NCBI GenBank assembly: GCA_029238935.1
Contig: JAQZBN010000003.1
Span: forward strand, 62,001-126,000
Reading direction: 5' to 3'
Length of the DNA: 64,000 nucleotides
From: Herbinix sp.
GTDB taxonomy: Bacteria; Bacillota; Clostridia; Lachnospirales; Lachnospiraceae
The translations under genes and the position numbers were made by a program. Positions 1-8,813 of this stretch are shown piece after piece. The notes under the pieces were generated by a model. The model was not told the DNA's origin. It did no database searches and saw only the letters and a list, made by a program, of their open reading frames with translations. Position 1 is the stretch's first letter. Each line of letters opens with the position of its first letter.

Positions 1-2281
1 GGCCATTTTCACCGATAAACTTTACACTTTCTGCACCATAATAGGAGAAATTATCAAACAGTAACTCATCTGTTACATCGCCAATCAGAAGAACCGTCAT
101 ATGCTCTTGTGCAAATTTATTAACAGCTTGATTTTTCGTTTCTTTATCACCTTCCAAAGAATTTGGCCAGGTACCAAATTTAGCTTCATCGCCAGAAGTC
201 AGACAGTTGCCGTTCATTTGAATATTCATCAGTTTACCACCAACAGACCCCCCGCCTACCTTTAAAACATTGTTCAGACATACTCCTGCAAGATATTCTA
301 TGTAGTGGTTATCACAGCGATTCGTCATAAAATCAAGTCCATTATAACCATTACGGAAAGAAACATTTACAACATATATATTCTCACCCTGAGCTCTTAC
401 TCCATATGGATAGGACTTTAAGTTAAGATAATCCTGCTCCGGATAGTTAAATACAATACCTCTTAAACCACTACCCGCTTCCATGGTAATGGTTGCTGTT
501 CCATCCGCATCATTCGCACCTCCGTAGACCTGCAATACCGTTCCTAAATTAATTGGATTTCGTCCGACATCGACCGCTCCTTTTAACTCCACTCCGGTAG
601 GTACTTTAAGGTTACCATCAATTCTAAATTTGCCCGGTGGTAAGAAGACGATTCCTCCACCTTCTTTTCCTGCTTTATTTAGTAATTCCTGTATGATGCC
701 GGTTGCATCCGTTTCGCCTTTCGTATCTGCCTCAACTACATAAATTGCTTGTTTCGCAGGTTTGCAAACCTCTGTACTACAATCAGGAATTTCTTTTAAC
801 GGCTCAACTGGAACCGGTTCTGTATCAAAATTAACTTTACAAAGTGCTATATTATTAATCTGTGGTTCACCACGAAAACGATTACCTGTAAATGCAGCAT
901 TTTCAGTCCCAGTATCGAGAGTAGCATGATTCCCGGCGGTATTAAACTCACAGTCGGTATAAACTACCATACCATTATTGGAATAAACCTCTCCATTTTG
1001 GATTTTACACTGTAGCATCTCTAATTTACCGTAACCCTCTTGTCTAACCGCATAATCAGTTGCTGTAATCTCGCTGTTATAAAACTGTGCATGGGTATCC
1101 AATGCATTATTATTTGCAATCGTATGAATTCCAGTGATGCAGTTATCAATTTTAATTTCTGCAAAGGATTCTCCAACAGAGGCTAATCCATCAATCAAGA
1201 TACCCGTTTGACAATTGGTGTAGGTATGACGAAATACCTGACCATTGGGATAATTATGTTCTTCTGCGCCGGTATCCGCATTGAGTGCAGACCGGAATCG
1301 AATTCCTATATTGTATCCGGTCACCTGCGTATTAGTAAAATAGGACCAATCGACACGGCCAAGAGTAATTCCAGTTGCATGGGCATAAATATATTCTTTA
1401 TGAGGACCATCCAGTTCCGGAGCACCCTCCATTCCAGAATTTGCCCAGAAATCGGGAGAAAATGTGATATAATCAAACCTTCCGACATCAATGAGACCAT
1501 CCACATTTAACCCTTGATACAAAGCAGTTCCATATACATTTTGTACATTAGGACTGTTACTTGCATTTGGTCCTTGTTTGATCGCTATATACGAGTTAAT
1601 AAAGGTACAGTTCTTTACATGAGTATAATCTGCGCCCCATACAGTCGGATCATAGAGTCGTATGGTTGGAGGATATTCAACTATATCCTCTGCAACCTGT
1701 TCCGGATACCAGAATGAAATATCTCTTACACAGGCATTGGGTTGAACTGTAATAAAAGGCTCTGCTTTGCTATTGCCTCTTCCGTCATATACACACAGAA
1801 TGGTTCCCTTCACTTCCGGATGATCCAACGGATTTTGCCAATCGCCACATAGAGTTACACCTTTTGGAATATTGAGTTTCCCTTTGATTATGTACTCTCC
1901 TTCCGGGAGAAATAATGTACCACCGCCGTCCCTTCCAAGAACGCTAAGAGCCGCTTGTATCTTATTGGTAACATCCTCACCAGAATTGGGTTCCACTCCA
2001 AAATCACGAATATCAAACCCCATGACCAGAATATCTTTTGTCTCATACTTAGTGGGTGCTATTCTCCACTCAATCGTTGGCATAACGAATTGCCCGTTAT
2101 TTCCGTTCTTCGTATTATTATTTTCTGTATTTTTCACTGTATCTGAATCTTTTACTACTTCAGAGGTTGTTTCGGATGTATCCTTCTTATTTAATTGCCC
2201 ATTCACAACAATTCCGATCACTGTAAGTAGTGCCACAATCCCCAATACACCAATAATCTGTAATATCCTACTCCTTTTCAT
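1..2281 (-). CDS. Membrane-anchored double beta-helix protein (Pectate_lyase_3 / GH55-like), 3' end outside window
   Basis: About 760 codons are visible; the gene runs off the left edge. Residues 8-27 form one hydrophobic segment after MKRSR, so the protein is a signal-anchored or exported surface protein. A Ser/Thr/Asn-rich spacer follows. Two blocks of the Pectate_lyase_3 type (GGGTLFLPEGEY near residue 110 and GGGIVFLPPGKF near residue 540) each open a right-handed beta-helix. Two such modules in tandem is the architecture of GH55 beta-1,3-glucanases and related polysaccharide enzymes, but I cannot identify catalytic residues, so the substrate is unknown. It is a paralogue of the protein at 8814-11354, which lacks the anchor. 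The start has a good GGGAGG site 5 bases upstream. Confidence 0.8.
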   Translation of the reverse strand, partial: MKRSRILQIIGVLGIVALLTVIGIVVNGQLNKKDTSETTSEVVKDSDTVKNTENNNTKNGNNGQFVMPTIEWRIAPTKYETKDILVMGFDIRDFGVEPNSGEDVTNKIQAALSVLGRDGGGTLFLPEGEYIIKGKLNIPKGVTLCGDWQNPLDHPEVKGTILCVYDGRGNSKAEPFITVQPNACVRDISFWYPEQVAEDIVEYPPTIRLYDPTVWGADYTHVKNCTFINSYIAIKQGPNASNSPNVQNVYGTALYQGLNVDGLIDVGRFDYITFSPDFWANSGMEGAPELDGPHKEYIYAHATGITLGRVDWSYFTNTQVTGYNIGIRFRSALNADTGAEEHNYPNGQVFRHTYTNCQTGILIDGLASVGESFAEIKIDNCITGIHTIANNNALDTHAQFYNSEITATDYAVRQEGYGKLEMLQCKIQNGEVYSNNGMVVYTDCEFNTAGNHATLDTGTENAAFTGNRFRGEPQINNIALCKVNFDTEPVPVEPLKEIPDCSTEVCKPAKQAIYVVEADTKGETDATGIIQELLNKAGKEGGGIVFLPPGKFRIDGNLKVPTGVELKGAVDVGRNPINLGTVLQVYGGANDADGTATITMEAGSGLRGIVFNYPEQDYLNLKSYPYGVRAQGENIYVVNVSFRNGYNGLDFMTNRCDNHYIEYLAGVCLNNVLKVGGGSVGGKLMNIQMNGNCLTSGDEAKFGTWPNSLEGDKETKNQAVNKFAQEHMTVLLIGDVTDELLFDNFSYYGAESVKFIGENG

Positions 2282-2356
2282 TTTTACCTCCCGATTTTCT
2301 TGTTTCTACACTTGGGCATATTCAATCCCTCATAAATACATTAAATCATATATTAT

Positions 2357-2371
2357 TTGATATATCTTATT
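2357..2371 (-). promoter_or_regulatory. Shared TTGATATATC(T/C)TATT element, copy 1
   Basis: Plus-strand TTGATATATCTTATT lies 75 bases upstream of the beta-helix start codon. The same 15-mer, with at most one change, occurs upstream of the CBM-like gene (4904-4918) and the second beta-helix gene (11437-11451). The core is nearly palindromic, as expected of a dimeric repressor or activator site. The cognate regulator is unknown. Confidence 0.4.
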
Positions 2372-2500
2372 ATCTCACAAGCCTGTATTTATGTCAATAT
2401 AAATATACCATATATATACCATATTTAGTAAAATGCATCCAAGAAAAACAAAAAACCCCAAGTAAATCATATCAACTTTTTATACAGATCATTAAGGTTA

Positions 2501-2554
2501 TAAAAAAAGAGTTGTTCCAAAACCAACGAATATTGTTAGTTAAGCAACAGCTCT
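2501..2554 (-). terminator. Rho-independent terminator of the GntR/LacI regulator gene
   Basis: A 9-bp stem (2508-2516 with 2546-2554) encloses a second inner stem (2521-2527 with 2535-2541). On the minus strand it is followed by a run of seven T. Confidence 0.7.
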
Positions 2555-2609
2555 ATGTGTTTTGATCATATAATAATAACAATAATAATCACTGTATAAC
2601 ATATAACCA

Positions 2610-3758
2610 TTAGATATTTTGTATTGTTAAAGCCTTAGAACAAGAATCTCTCTCGATCAGTTTGGTAGGAACAACACTCTTAAAGCATTTATGCTCCCCA
2701 CCTTCTATACCTTCTAGTAGCATCTGCGCAGCAACTTTTCCTATTTTATAAAAGTTCTGTTGAACCGTAGTCAGCGGAACAGATAAATATTTTCCAAATT
2801 CCAGATTATCAAACCCTATCACCGACAACTCATTAGGAACAGAAATTCCAAGTTCCGTAGCACTTTTCATCAAGGAAGATGCTACATAATCGTTAATTGC
2901 ACAGATTCCGGTAACATTTTGATTAACCAGTTCTTTCACTAAGTTTTTATACATTTCAATGCCATCTTGGTTACTGTTCAAATCAATAATCCCGCTCTTT
3001 ACCAATTGCTCATCGATACTGATCTTATTTTCATTTAAAGCTTTGCAGTATCCAAAATAACGGTTACGAATGGAAGTAGCATCTTCTATCTTACCATCCG
3101 ATACGAAAGCAATCTTTTTATGCCCTTTACTTATTAAATATTGAACCGCTTCATAAGATCCTCTAAGGTTGTCACTCACCACATAGCTAATCGGAATACT
3201 CTCATAATACTTATCAATGGTGACAATCGGATAATTGTTCAAATATAACAAATTCATCACTTCAAGGTTCTTACGGTCCGAAATTGGATAATGTATAATA
3301 CCTGCTACATTTTTCTCATATAAGTGCAGCAGAAGTTTTTTCTCCTCATTAATATCATCATTACAGCAGTGGATACTCAGAATATATCCTTTCTCATCCA
3401 TAACTCTGGAAGCACCGATTACCACATTCATAATACCACCGTTAGAGACATCAAAGGGTAATACGATCGGTACAACTCTACTGTAATCCAGTCGGTTATT
3501 TGTTGTACTTGTACTTAAAAATTTATCTAAATTCTTTTCTAAACTTGATACAAAACTACCGCTGCCTCGTACACGGTAAATTAAGCCCTCACTTTTTAAA
3601 TCCTCCAAGGCTCTTTTCGATGTTATTCTGCTCACCCCAAATTTTTGAGCCAGCTCTTTTTCTGTCGGAAGCTTATCTCCCGGCTTGAAATTTTGACTAT
3701 GTATTTCCTGTCTCAAATAACTAATTATTTTTTCGTATAATAGTTTATTCTCACTCAT
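2610..3758 (-). CDS. GntR-type HTH / LacI-type sugar-binding transcriptional regulator (AraR-like)
   Basis: A 382-residue cytoplasmic regulator. Residues 1-72 are a GntR winged helix (KPGDKLPTEKELAQKFGVSR, then GLIYRVRGSGSFV). Residues about 90-375 are a periplasmic-binding-protein fold of the LacI type (SKGHKKIAFVSDG, VIGFDNLEFGKYLSVPLTTV). This domain order is that of AraR of Bacillus, which releases its operator on binding a sugar. Neighbouring secreted polysaccharide proteins suggest it controls this carbohydrate island, but the ligand cannot be read from the sequence. The gene is monocistronic with its own terminator. Confidence 0.88.
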   Translation of the reverse strand: MSENKLLYEKIISYLRQEIHSQNFKPGDKLPTEKELAQKFGVSRITSKRALEDLKSEGLIYRVRGSGSFVSSLEKNLDKFLSTSTTNNRLDYSRVVPIVLPFDVSNGGIMNVVIGASRVMDEKGYILSIHCCNDDINEEKKLLLHLYEKNVAGIIHYPISDRKNLEVMNLLYLNNYPIVTIDKYYESIPISYVVSDNLRGSYEAVQYLISKGHKKIAFVSDGKIEDATSIRNRYFGYCKALNENKISIDEQLVKSGIIDLNSNQDGIEMYKNLVKELVNQNVTGICAINDYVASSLMKSATELGISVPNELSVIGFDNLEFGKYLSVPLTTVQQNFYKIGKVAAQMLLEGIEGGEHKCFKSVVPTKLIERDSCSKALTIQNI

Positions 3759-4070
3759 TTTCCCTCATTCGAATCCTTTCTATATATTTCAACAGCCGGT
3801 CTATATTCACAGATAGATATTATTAGCAAAAATATTATACCAAATCCAATATAGTACATGTTTTATAATTAGTTATTATATCATTTATCTAAATCTTGTC
3901 AATATTTATCGGTGCATTTCACTCTAAAGTAATATAGCTGTCATAATTTTATATCGAATTATATCACATTTTGCGTGAAAACAATATGAATTAATAAGAA
4001 ATTTCGTTTGTTATAAAAAAAGGCCGCGATAATAGAATTCGTTATTATCGCGACCCAAAACTACTAGTAA
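3759..4070. other. Intergenic region upstream of the regulator
   Basis: No open reading frame of note. It is AT-rich DNA carrying the regulator promoter region and, at its right end, the terminator of the CBM-like gene. I see no clear operator palindrome. Confidence 0.5.
4013..4053 (-). terminator. Rho-independent terminator of the CBM-like wall protein gene
   Basis: An 11-bp stem with one mismatch (4023-4033 with 4043-4053) is followed on the minus strand by seven T. It lies 17 bases after the stop codon. Confidence 0.85.
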
Positions 4071-4787
4071 TTAGTTAAGAATATCTTTTCTAACTTTTTT
4101 ATTAGCAACTACTGCTACTAATAAGCATCCAACACCTGCAAATAAGAAAGGAATATAGTTAACTGCTTCGCCTGTCTTAGGCATATCTGTTGCTGCTGCA
4201 TCCTGAGAAGCATCTTCTGCAGGCTCTGTTGCTGCTGTTTCTTCCGTAGCAGCTGCTGCAACTTCATTCTTTACATCTAAAAAGTCGATGTTAACCCAGC
4301 CATGTTGAGCGCCAGCATCATCTAAGATTGTAGTAGAAACATATATTGTATTTTCGCCTTCTTTAAGATCTAAGCTAAGAGCGGTTTTTGCATCAGCAGC
4401 TTTAAGAGCAACTTTTACAGGAGAACCATCATTCGCTTGAACTGCGATAAAATCAGCATCTTCTGCACAGGTATATCCAACAATAACTTCTGCTGTACCA
4501 GCAGCTGCTGCGTTAACTTTTAATTCAACGTGAGCAACATTAGAGAATGTTGCATCAATTTCTTCGAACTTACATCTGGAAACATCTAAATAACCAGCTG
4601 CACTACCATTGGAGAATTGATCACCAGTATCTGTTCCGAGACCATTCGGAGCATTAGAACCTACAATATTACCTGCTTCACCTTCATAACGAGTGTAGCC
4701 GTCAGCAACAGCTTCTGCTGCACTTACGGTTAGTGTGGATGCTAATACAAGCACCATTGCTAACACAAAACTTATCACTTTTTTCAT
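4071..4787 (-). CDS. Secreted CBM6/35-like protein with MPKTGE sortase-type anchor
   Basis: 238 residues. An N-terminal signal peptide (hydrophobic core VISFVLAMVLVLASTLTVSA) is followed by a beta-sandwich-like region opening with YTRYEGEAG, as in carbohydrate-binding modules of families 6 and 35. An Ala/Thr/Glu-rich stalk follows, then MPKTGE, a membrane span and a Lys/Arg tail. MPKTG departs from canonical LPXTG, but the layout is that of a sortase substrate; no sortase gene is in the window. The chosen start is the second ATG: AAAGGAG sits 8 bases before it, whereas the ATG at 4803-4805 lies upstream of this site. Probably a surface carbohydrate-binding protein working with the neighbouring glycan enzymes. 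Confidence 0.8.
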   Translation of the reverse strand: MKKVISFVLAMVLVLASTLTVSAAEAVADGYTRYEGEAGNIVGSNAPNGLGTDTGDQFSNGSAAGYLDVSRCKFEEIDATFSNVAHVELKVNAAAAGTAEVIVGYTCAEDADFIAVQANDGSPVKVALKAADAKTALSLDLKEGENTIYVSTTILDDAGAQHGWVNIDFLDVKNEVAAAATEETAATEPAEDASQDAAATDMPKTGEAVNYIPFLFAGVGCLLVAVVANKKVRKDILN

Positions 4788-4903
4788 TTTACCTCTCCTT
4801 TTCATTTATCCGGGTTAACATACCCATTTTATTTTTCAACCCAGAAATCCGCTACTATGTACAATGTAGATCTAATACTAAATTCTGGTAGCAAATCCCT
4901 CAA

Positions 4904-4918
4904 TTGATATATCCTATT
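4904..4918 (-). promoter_or_regulatory. Shared TTGATATATC(T/C)TATT element, copy 2
   Basis: TTGATATATCCTATT, 116 bases upstream of the chosen start of the CBM-like gene. It differs from the copies at 2357 and 11437 by one base. Confidence 0.4.
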
Positions 4919-5139
4919 CTAGCACATCAAGAACCAGAAATCAATATTAAATATATCAAATACTTCTTTTTGTCCATTTTTTAACATCGTTGAAACTCAA
5001 GACAATATATTGTATATGAAACATCACCGAACTACTATATGCTGTATTATTCCTAGCTGTAACTGATTAGGTTTTTGGCAATTTTCACAAAAAATTAGAT
5101 GATCCAACTGAATTAGAACACAGATATGATATATTTTTA

Positions 5140-5167
5140 TTGACATATTCCTACCATAGTGTAATAT
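5140..5167 (+). promoter_or_regulatory. Sigma-A-type promoter candidate for the GH71/99-like gene
   Basis: TTGACA (5140-5145), a 16-base spacer and TAATAT (5162-5167). It would give a leader of about 210 bases before the start codon at 5384. Confidence 0.5.
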
Positions 5168-5383
5168 TAAGTATATCTTTTTTAGTCTAAATTAAAGATG
5201 CTATATTTCGACATAAAGCATCCTATTACCTATTGATATACTAAACCGAAGCAATAGCAAATCAAAAAAGATATAGAATTTATGAGTAGGTATTAGTTGT
5301 TCGCTTCAACGGAGGTGATTTTTTCTTTTATTAATTCGCAAAAATACAAGTAAATATCATTATAATGTATTAAGGAGGATTTT

Positions 5384-7801
5384 ATGAACAAAACAAAACT
5401 GATTGTACTATGTCTTAGCTCAATTCTGGTTCTAGCTCTTATTATTACCGGAGCTGTCTTTTTAACGAAAAAGTCTTCTACGGATGAGGTAGACAGCACG
5501 GTATTGGATGCGAACAAGGAACCGCAAGTAACAGCAGCACCAACAGAACAGCCCCTCGCAGAAGAAACAGAGGAACCTAACTATGTAGCATTTATTGATT
5601 TTTCAACTGATGAAGTTGATAAATTAAATTTGGATTTCTTTGATGTGTCGGCAGAAGCTTCTGAAGCTTTTACCGAAGCAGGAGAAATCGACGGCACAAA
5701 ATGCAGAAAAGTTCCCAGCGGAAAATTCTTATATTTAATGAGTGACCGAACAGTTGTATCGACTACAGAAGAAAATCTCATCATTGATATTACATATTAT
5801 GATAATAGCAGTACTAATCTTTGGTTTAACTACAACTCAAAAACCAACAGCTGCGCCATAGCAGACTTTGCAAAGTCCAATTCCGGAGACTGGGTGACCA
5901 CTTCCATAGCTGTTACTGATGCACGTTTGTCAGGTGGGTTAATGGGCGGCAGTGATTTTAGAATGGGTTATAACGGCAACGAAAATTACATTAAGTCCGT
6001 CGGAATTCGTTATGGTAAATTAGATCCTGATGCTGAGCCTATCCCGATTTCACCCGGTACCTTTGATTCTGAATTTACCGGTAAATCTTTCACCGGTTAT
6101 CAAGTATGGCATCATGCTGGAGATGAACCAGGTGACTGGGTTCATTGGGCGTACGGTAATGTTCCTGGCCCAGGCTCCCGTGTGAATGTTCATGTGCTAA
6201 GTTTCCCAGACCTATCTGAATTTCCAGACGATTTATTATATCCAACGAAGTTTGCGAGCCTAGGAAACGGTCGTCCTACGGGACTATATAACGATAAGGA
6301 TGAAGCTGTAATCGATCTTCAGTTTGATTGGCTAAAAGAGGCAGAAATTGACGGCGTTGCCATTCAACGCTTTGTTGGAAGCATAGGAAAGTCAGTTACA
6401 AAGTCTGAGAAATCCTATTTAAATTATATAAAGAATGCGGCGGAAGATACCGGTAGATTATTTTATATGTGTTATGATTTAAATGGTTCTGACGAAACTA
6501 TTGTAGAACGTATGAAAACAGATTGGGTCTATGAGATCGAACAGGCTCGTGCCATGACTTCTTCTCCTAATTATGCAACTGTTGATGGTAAACCGGTTGT
6601 TGAAATCTGGGGCATTGGTTACGATCTTGGCTGTAACAAAGAGCAAACCATGGAAATACTGGAATTCTTCCATAGCCGTGGTTGTTATGTCATAGGAGGT
6701 ACACCAAGAGGTTGGAGAACCAATTCTGACGGTGCTATGGCTGATTATACGCAAGTGTACCAGGCACTTGACTGTATTTCCCCTTGGACAGTTGGTGTAT
6801 ATAGTTCTGTTGAAAGCGCTGCAAACTATCTGAGTTCCTACATGATTCCTGATAAGGGATGGTGTGATGAAAATCAAAAAGATTACCTCCCCGTTGTATT
6901 CGCAGGCAGTGGTAACTGGCTGGCTGCTGATGGTTCCTTTAGTCAGGTTGATCGTGCAGGCGGAAAGCTTTTATGGCAGCAAATAGTTAATGCTAAGAGT
7001 CTCGGATTAACCAGTGTCTATTTTGCAATGTTGGATGAATTTGAGGAAAGCACCAATCTGATTAATGGTGCTGTAGATTATTTTGATATTCCGACAGACC
7101 AATATTTTGAAACCTTTGCTAAGGATGGTATCTGGGTATCTTCTGATTATTATTTAAGACTTGCTGCAACTGCATCAAAGATGCTTCGAGGTGAAATCGA
7201 AACTACCGAAACCATACCAATCCCTTATTCCAACGGTCCAATCTATTTTAGAAACAGTTTCGAGTATAGATCTACAACCTTTACTCAGAATGGTCAGGTA
7301 CTAGATAAAGTTATGCAGATCGATCCTTGCTTTTTTGAACCATCCGTAATTAGTGCATCCGGTGTATCAAATCAAGCCTGTGAAATCATTGAAAGTCCGA
7401 TTACAAAGCACGGTCTCTATGCCGCCAAATTAAGTGGTAAAGCAACCGGATCAGCTTCTTATTACTTTAAGACCTCTACTGTGAAAATCGAAGTAAAAGA
7501 AGGCATGGAACTTTCCTTCTCCAGATATGCAGAAAATGATCTTGGCTGTTATACCGGTGTTGATTTATTATTCTCAGACGGAACAAGATTGAGTGAGTAT
7601 AATATTAAGGATACGAATAATATTAATATTAGTCCTAAAAATCCCAAAGGCAGCGTAGGCAGCTGGTATGATTGCACAACCTTGATCGGTCAGGGTGAAC
7701 TCACAGGTAAAACAATTACCGCAATCATTCTAGGATACGAAAATAACGCTACCGGTGATTTTAGTGCATTATTTGATGATATCTTAATCCAAGTGAAATA
7801 G
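5384..7801 (+). CDS. Surface-anchored GH71/GH99-like glycoside hydrolase
   Basis: 805 residues. Residues 5-28 form a signal anchor, followed by a Thr/Glu/Pro-rich spacer, a beta-sandwich-like region (about 65-210), a barrel-like catalytic region (about 220-600) and a C-terminal beta-sandwich (about 620-800). The stretch GYQVWHHAGDEPGDWVHWAY, the YPTKFAS segment and WLKEAEIDGVAIQRF match the GH71/99-like bacterial family, whose members act on alpha-mannan or alpha-glucan type polymers. The exact substrate is not decidable here, and I have not assigned catalytic acids. The start is supported by AAGGAGG 7 bases upstream. It is a single-gene unit ending at a strong shared terminator. Confidence 0.75.
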   Translation: MNKTKLIVLCLSSILVLALIITGAVFLTKKSSTDEVDSTVLDANKEPQVTAAPTEQPLAEETEEPNYVAFIDFSTDEVDKLNLDFFDVSAEASEAFTEAGEIDGTKCRKVPSGKFLYLMSDRTVVSTTEENLIIDITYYDNSSTNLWFNYNSKTNSCAIADFAKSNSGDWVTTSIAVTDARLSGGLMGGSDFRMGYNGNENYIKSVGIRYGKLDPDAEPIPISPGTFDSEFTGKSFTGYQVWHHAGDEPGDWVHWAYGNVPGPGSRVNVHVLSFPDLSEFPDDLLYPTKFASLGNGRPTGLYNDKDEAVIDLQFDWLKEAEIDGVAIQRFVGSIGKSVTKSEKSYLNYIKNAAEDTGRLFYMCYDLNGSDETIVERMKTDWVYEIEQARAMTSSPNYATVDGKPVVEIWGIGYDLGCNKEQTMEILEFFHSRGCYVIGGTPRGWRTNSDGAMADYTQVYQALDCISPWTVGVYSSVESAANYLSSYMIPDKGWCDENQKDYLPVVFAGSGNWLAADGSFSQVDRAGGKLLWQQIVNAKSLGLTSVYFAMLDEFEESTNLINGAVDYFDIPTDQYFETFAKDGIWVSSDYYLRLAATASKMLRGEIETTETIPIPYSNGPIYFRNSFEYRSTTFTQNGQVLDKVMQIDPCFFEPSVISASGVSNQACEIIESPITKHGLYAAKLSGKATGSASYYFKTSTVKIEVKEGMELSFSRYAENDLGCYTGVDLLFSDGTRLSEYNIKDTNNINISPKNPKGSVGSWYDCTTLIGQGELTGKTITAIILGYENNATGDFSALFDDILIQVK

Positions 7802-7975
7802 TCATTGAAGCGTTACCTGCCACGTATTTACTTTCCCTAAAAACGAAAGTCATTTAAGTTAAGTAAATATATACATTTCACTGAAAATACATATAAAATT
7901 GAAAATTGATTACTATCCATCTTTTACATGATGGCAATTAAGTCCTAAAAGTCGTTAAACAATTTAACGAAATAC

Positions 7976-8021
7976 AATAAATAAGCTTCCACTACTTCAA
8001 AGCAGTGGAAGCTTATTTATT
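7976..8021. terminator. Bidirectional terminator, 18-bp perfect stem
   Basis: 7976-7993 pairs perfectly with 8004-8021 around a 10-base loop. It lies between the convergent GH71/99-like and SGNH hydrolase genes and probably serves both. Confidence 0.8.
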
Positions 8022-8034
8022 TGGGATTGGTTTA

Positions 8035-8769
8035 TCAATAATAAGTTGTAATCTTTTCTGGTACCTCTGCAAAAACTTTCAATCTTTCAATAACTTCATA
8101 CACCGGTTCCTTTAGCTCATCCAGATCAGGATCTGGTAATCCGAACTCTCTGGCCGCAAAGGTTCCCCAGACAGCATTACCAATCGGATTGACATGAATA
8201 TCATCCGTCATGATAGTCTTTGTATATTCCTCTGGCTCTGCACAGTAGTATGATCCAAAAATTCGGTAGCTATCTATCAATGGAATTTTTTGAGCCTCTG
8301 CTACCTTTTTATTCAATTGCATATAACAGGGGAAACGTTCATTATAATCCTTGGGATAATCGTGCATAACCGGTGAATATAGAGTCTGCAATACTGGTAT
8401 TCCTCCGATACTTTTCACTCTCTCACAAAGGTAACTTAGCTTTTCTTCAAACTCATCCGCCGGTACAATTTTTTTAGCATCATTGCCCCCCATTGTGATT
8501 ATTACCACATCCGGTCGAAAACTTAAAACATCTCGATCGAAACGTTCGCATAATTCAACTACCGAATTCCCATTAATTCCACAGTTAATTGTTATAAAAT
8601 GAGGTCCTCCGTTGCATCGAAGAGATTTTTCAAACCACTGAAACCAGGTTGGTCTAGCATGACTATGACTGGCAAAATGACTTTCACTGGCTCCAAAGGT
8701 CATAATCTTGATGGCACGATTGGTCTCTTTCCTCCACTGTTCCATCTTTAATTTCAGTAAACTGCTCAT
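8035..8769 (-). CDS. SGNH/GDSL-family hydrolase
   Basis: 244 residues, no signal peptide, so probably cytoplasmic. Block I is FGASES (Ser28 the likely nucleophile; the usual GDS is GAS here), block II is GINGNS, block III is GGND, and DDIHVNPIGN supplies the Asp and His of the triad. Enzymes of this fold remove acyl groups from glycans, lipids or small esters. It is the second gene of an operon, 44 bases after the double beta-helix gene with its own AAGGAG site, which suggests deacylation of the same glycan. The altered block I makes the exact subfamily uncertain. Confidence 0.82.
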   Translation of the reverse strand: MSSLLKLKMEQWRKETNRAIKIMTFGASESHFASHSHARPTWFQWFEKSLRCNGGPHFITINCGINGNSVVELCERFDRDVLSFRPDVVIITMGGNDAKKIVPADEFEEKLSYLCERVKSIGGIPVLQTLYSPVMHDYPKDYNERFPCYMQLNKKVAEAQKIPLIDSYRIFGSYYCAEPEEYTKTIMTDDIHVNPIGNAVWGTFAAREFGLPDPDLDELKEPVYEVIERLKVFAEVPEKITTYY

Positions 8770-8813
8770 TCTATTCTCCTTGTATCCATCATTGATATTT
8801 TTTTCGAAAAGAA

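Larger units (their letters stand above)
2282..2609. other. Intergenic region between beta-helix gene and regulator
   Basis: No gene is visible in these 328 bases. They hold the upstream region of the minus-strand beta-helix gene, including the TTGATATATC element at 2357-2371, and the terminator of the regulator gene at 2501-2554. The rest is AT-rich. Confidence 0.6.
4788..5383. other. Divergent intergenic region between CBM-like and GH71/99-like genes
   Basis: About 600 bases with no credible gene. It contains the second TTGATATATC element (4904-4918), a plus-strand promoter candidate (5140-5167), and an inverted repeat of TATATCTTTTTT (near 5172) with AAAAAAGATATA (near 5265) in the probable 5' leader of the GH71/99-like gene. 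Confidence 0.5.

Noticed and set aside
6479..6877. Minus-strand frame of 132 codons inside the GH71/99-like gene
   Set aside because: Shadow of a well-supported gene, with no ribosome site and no family features.
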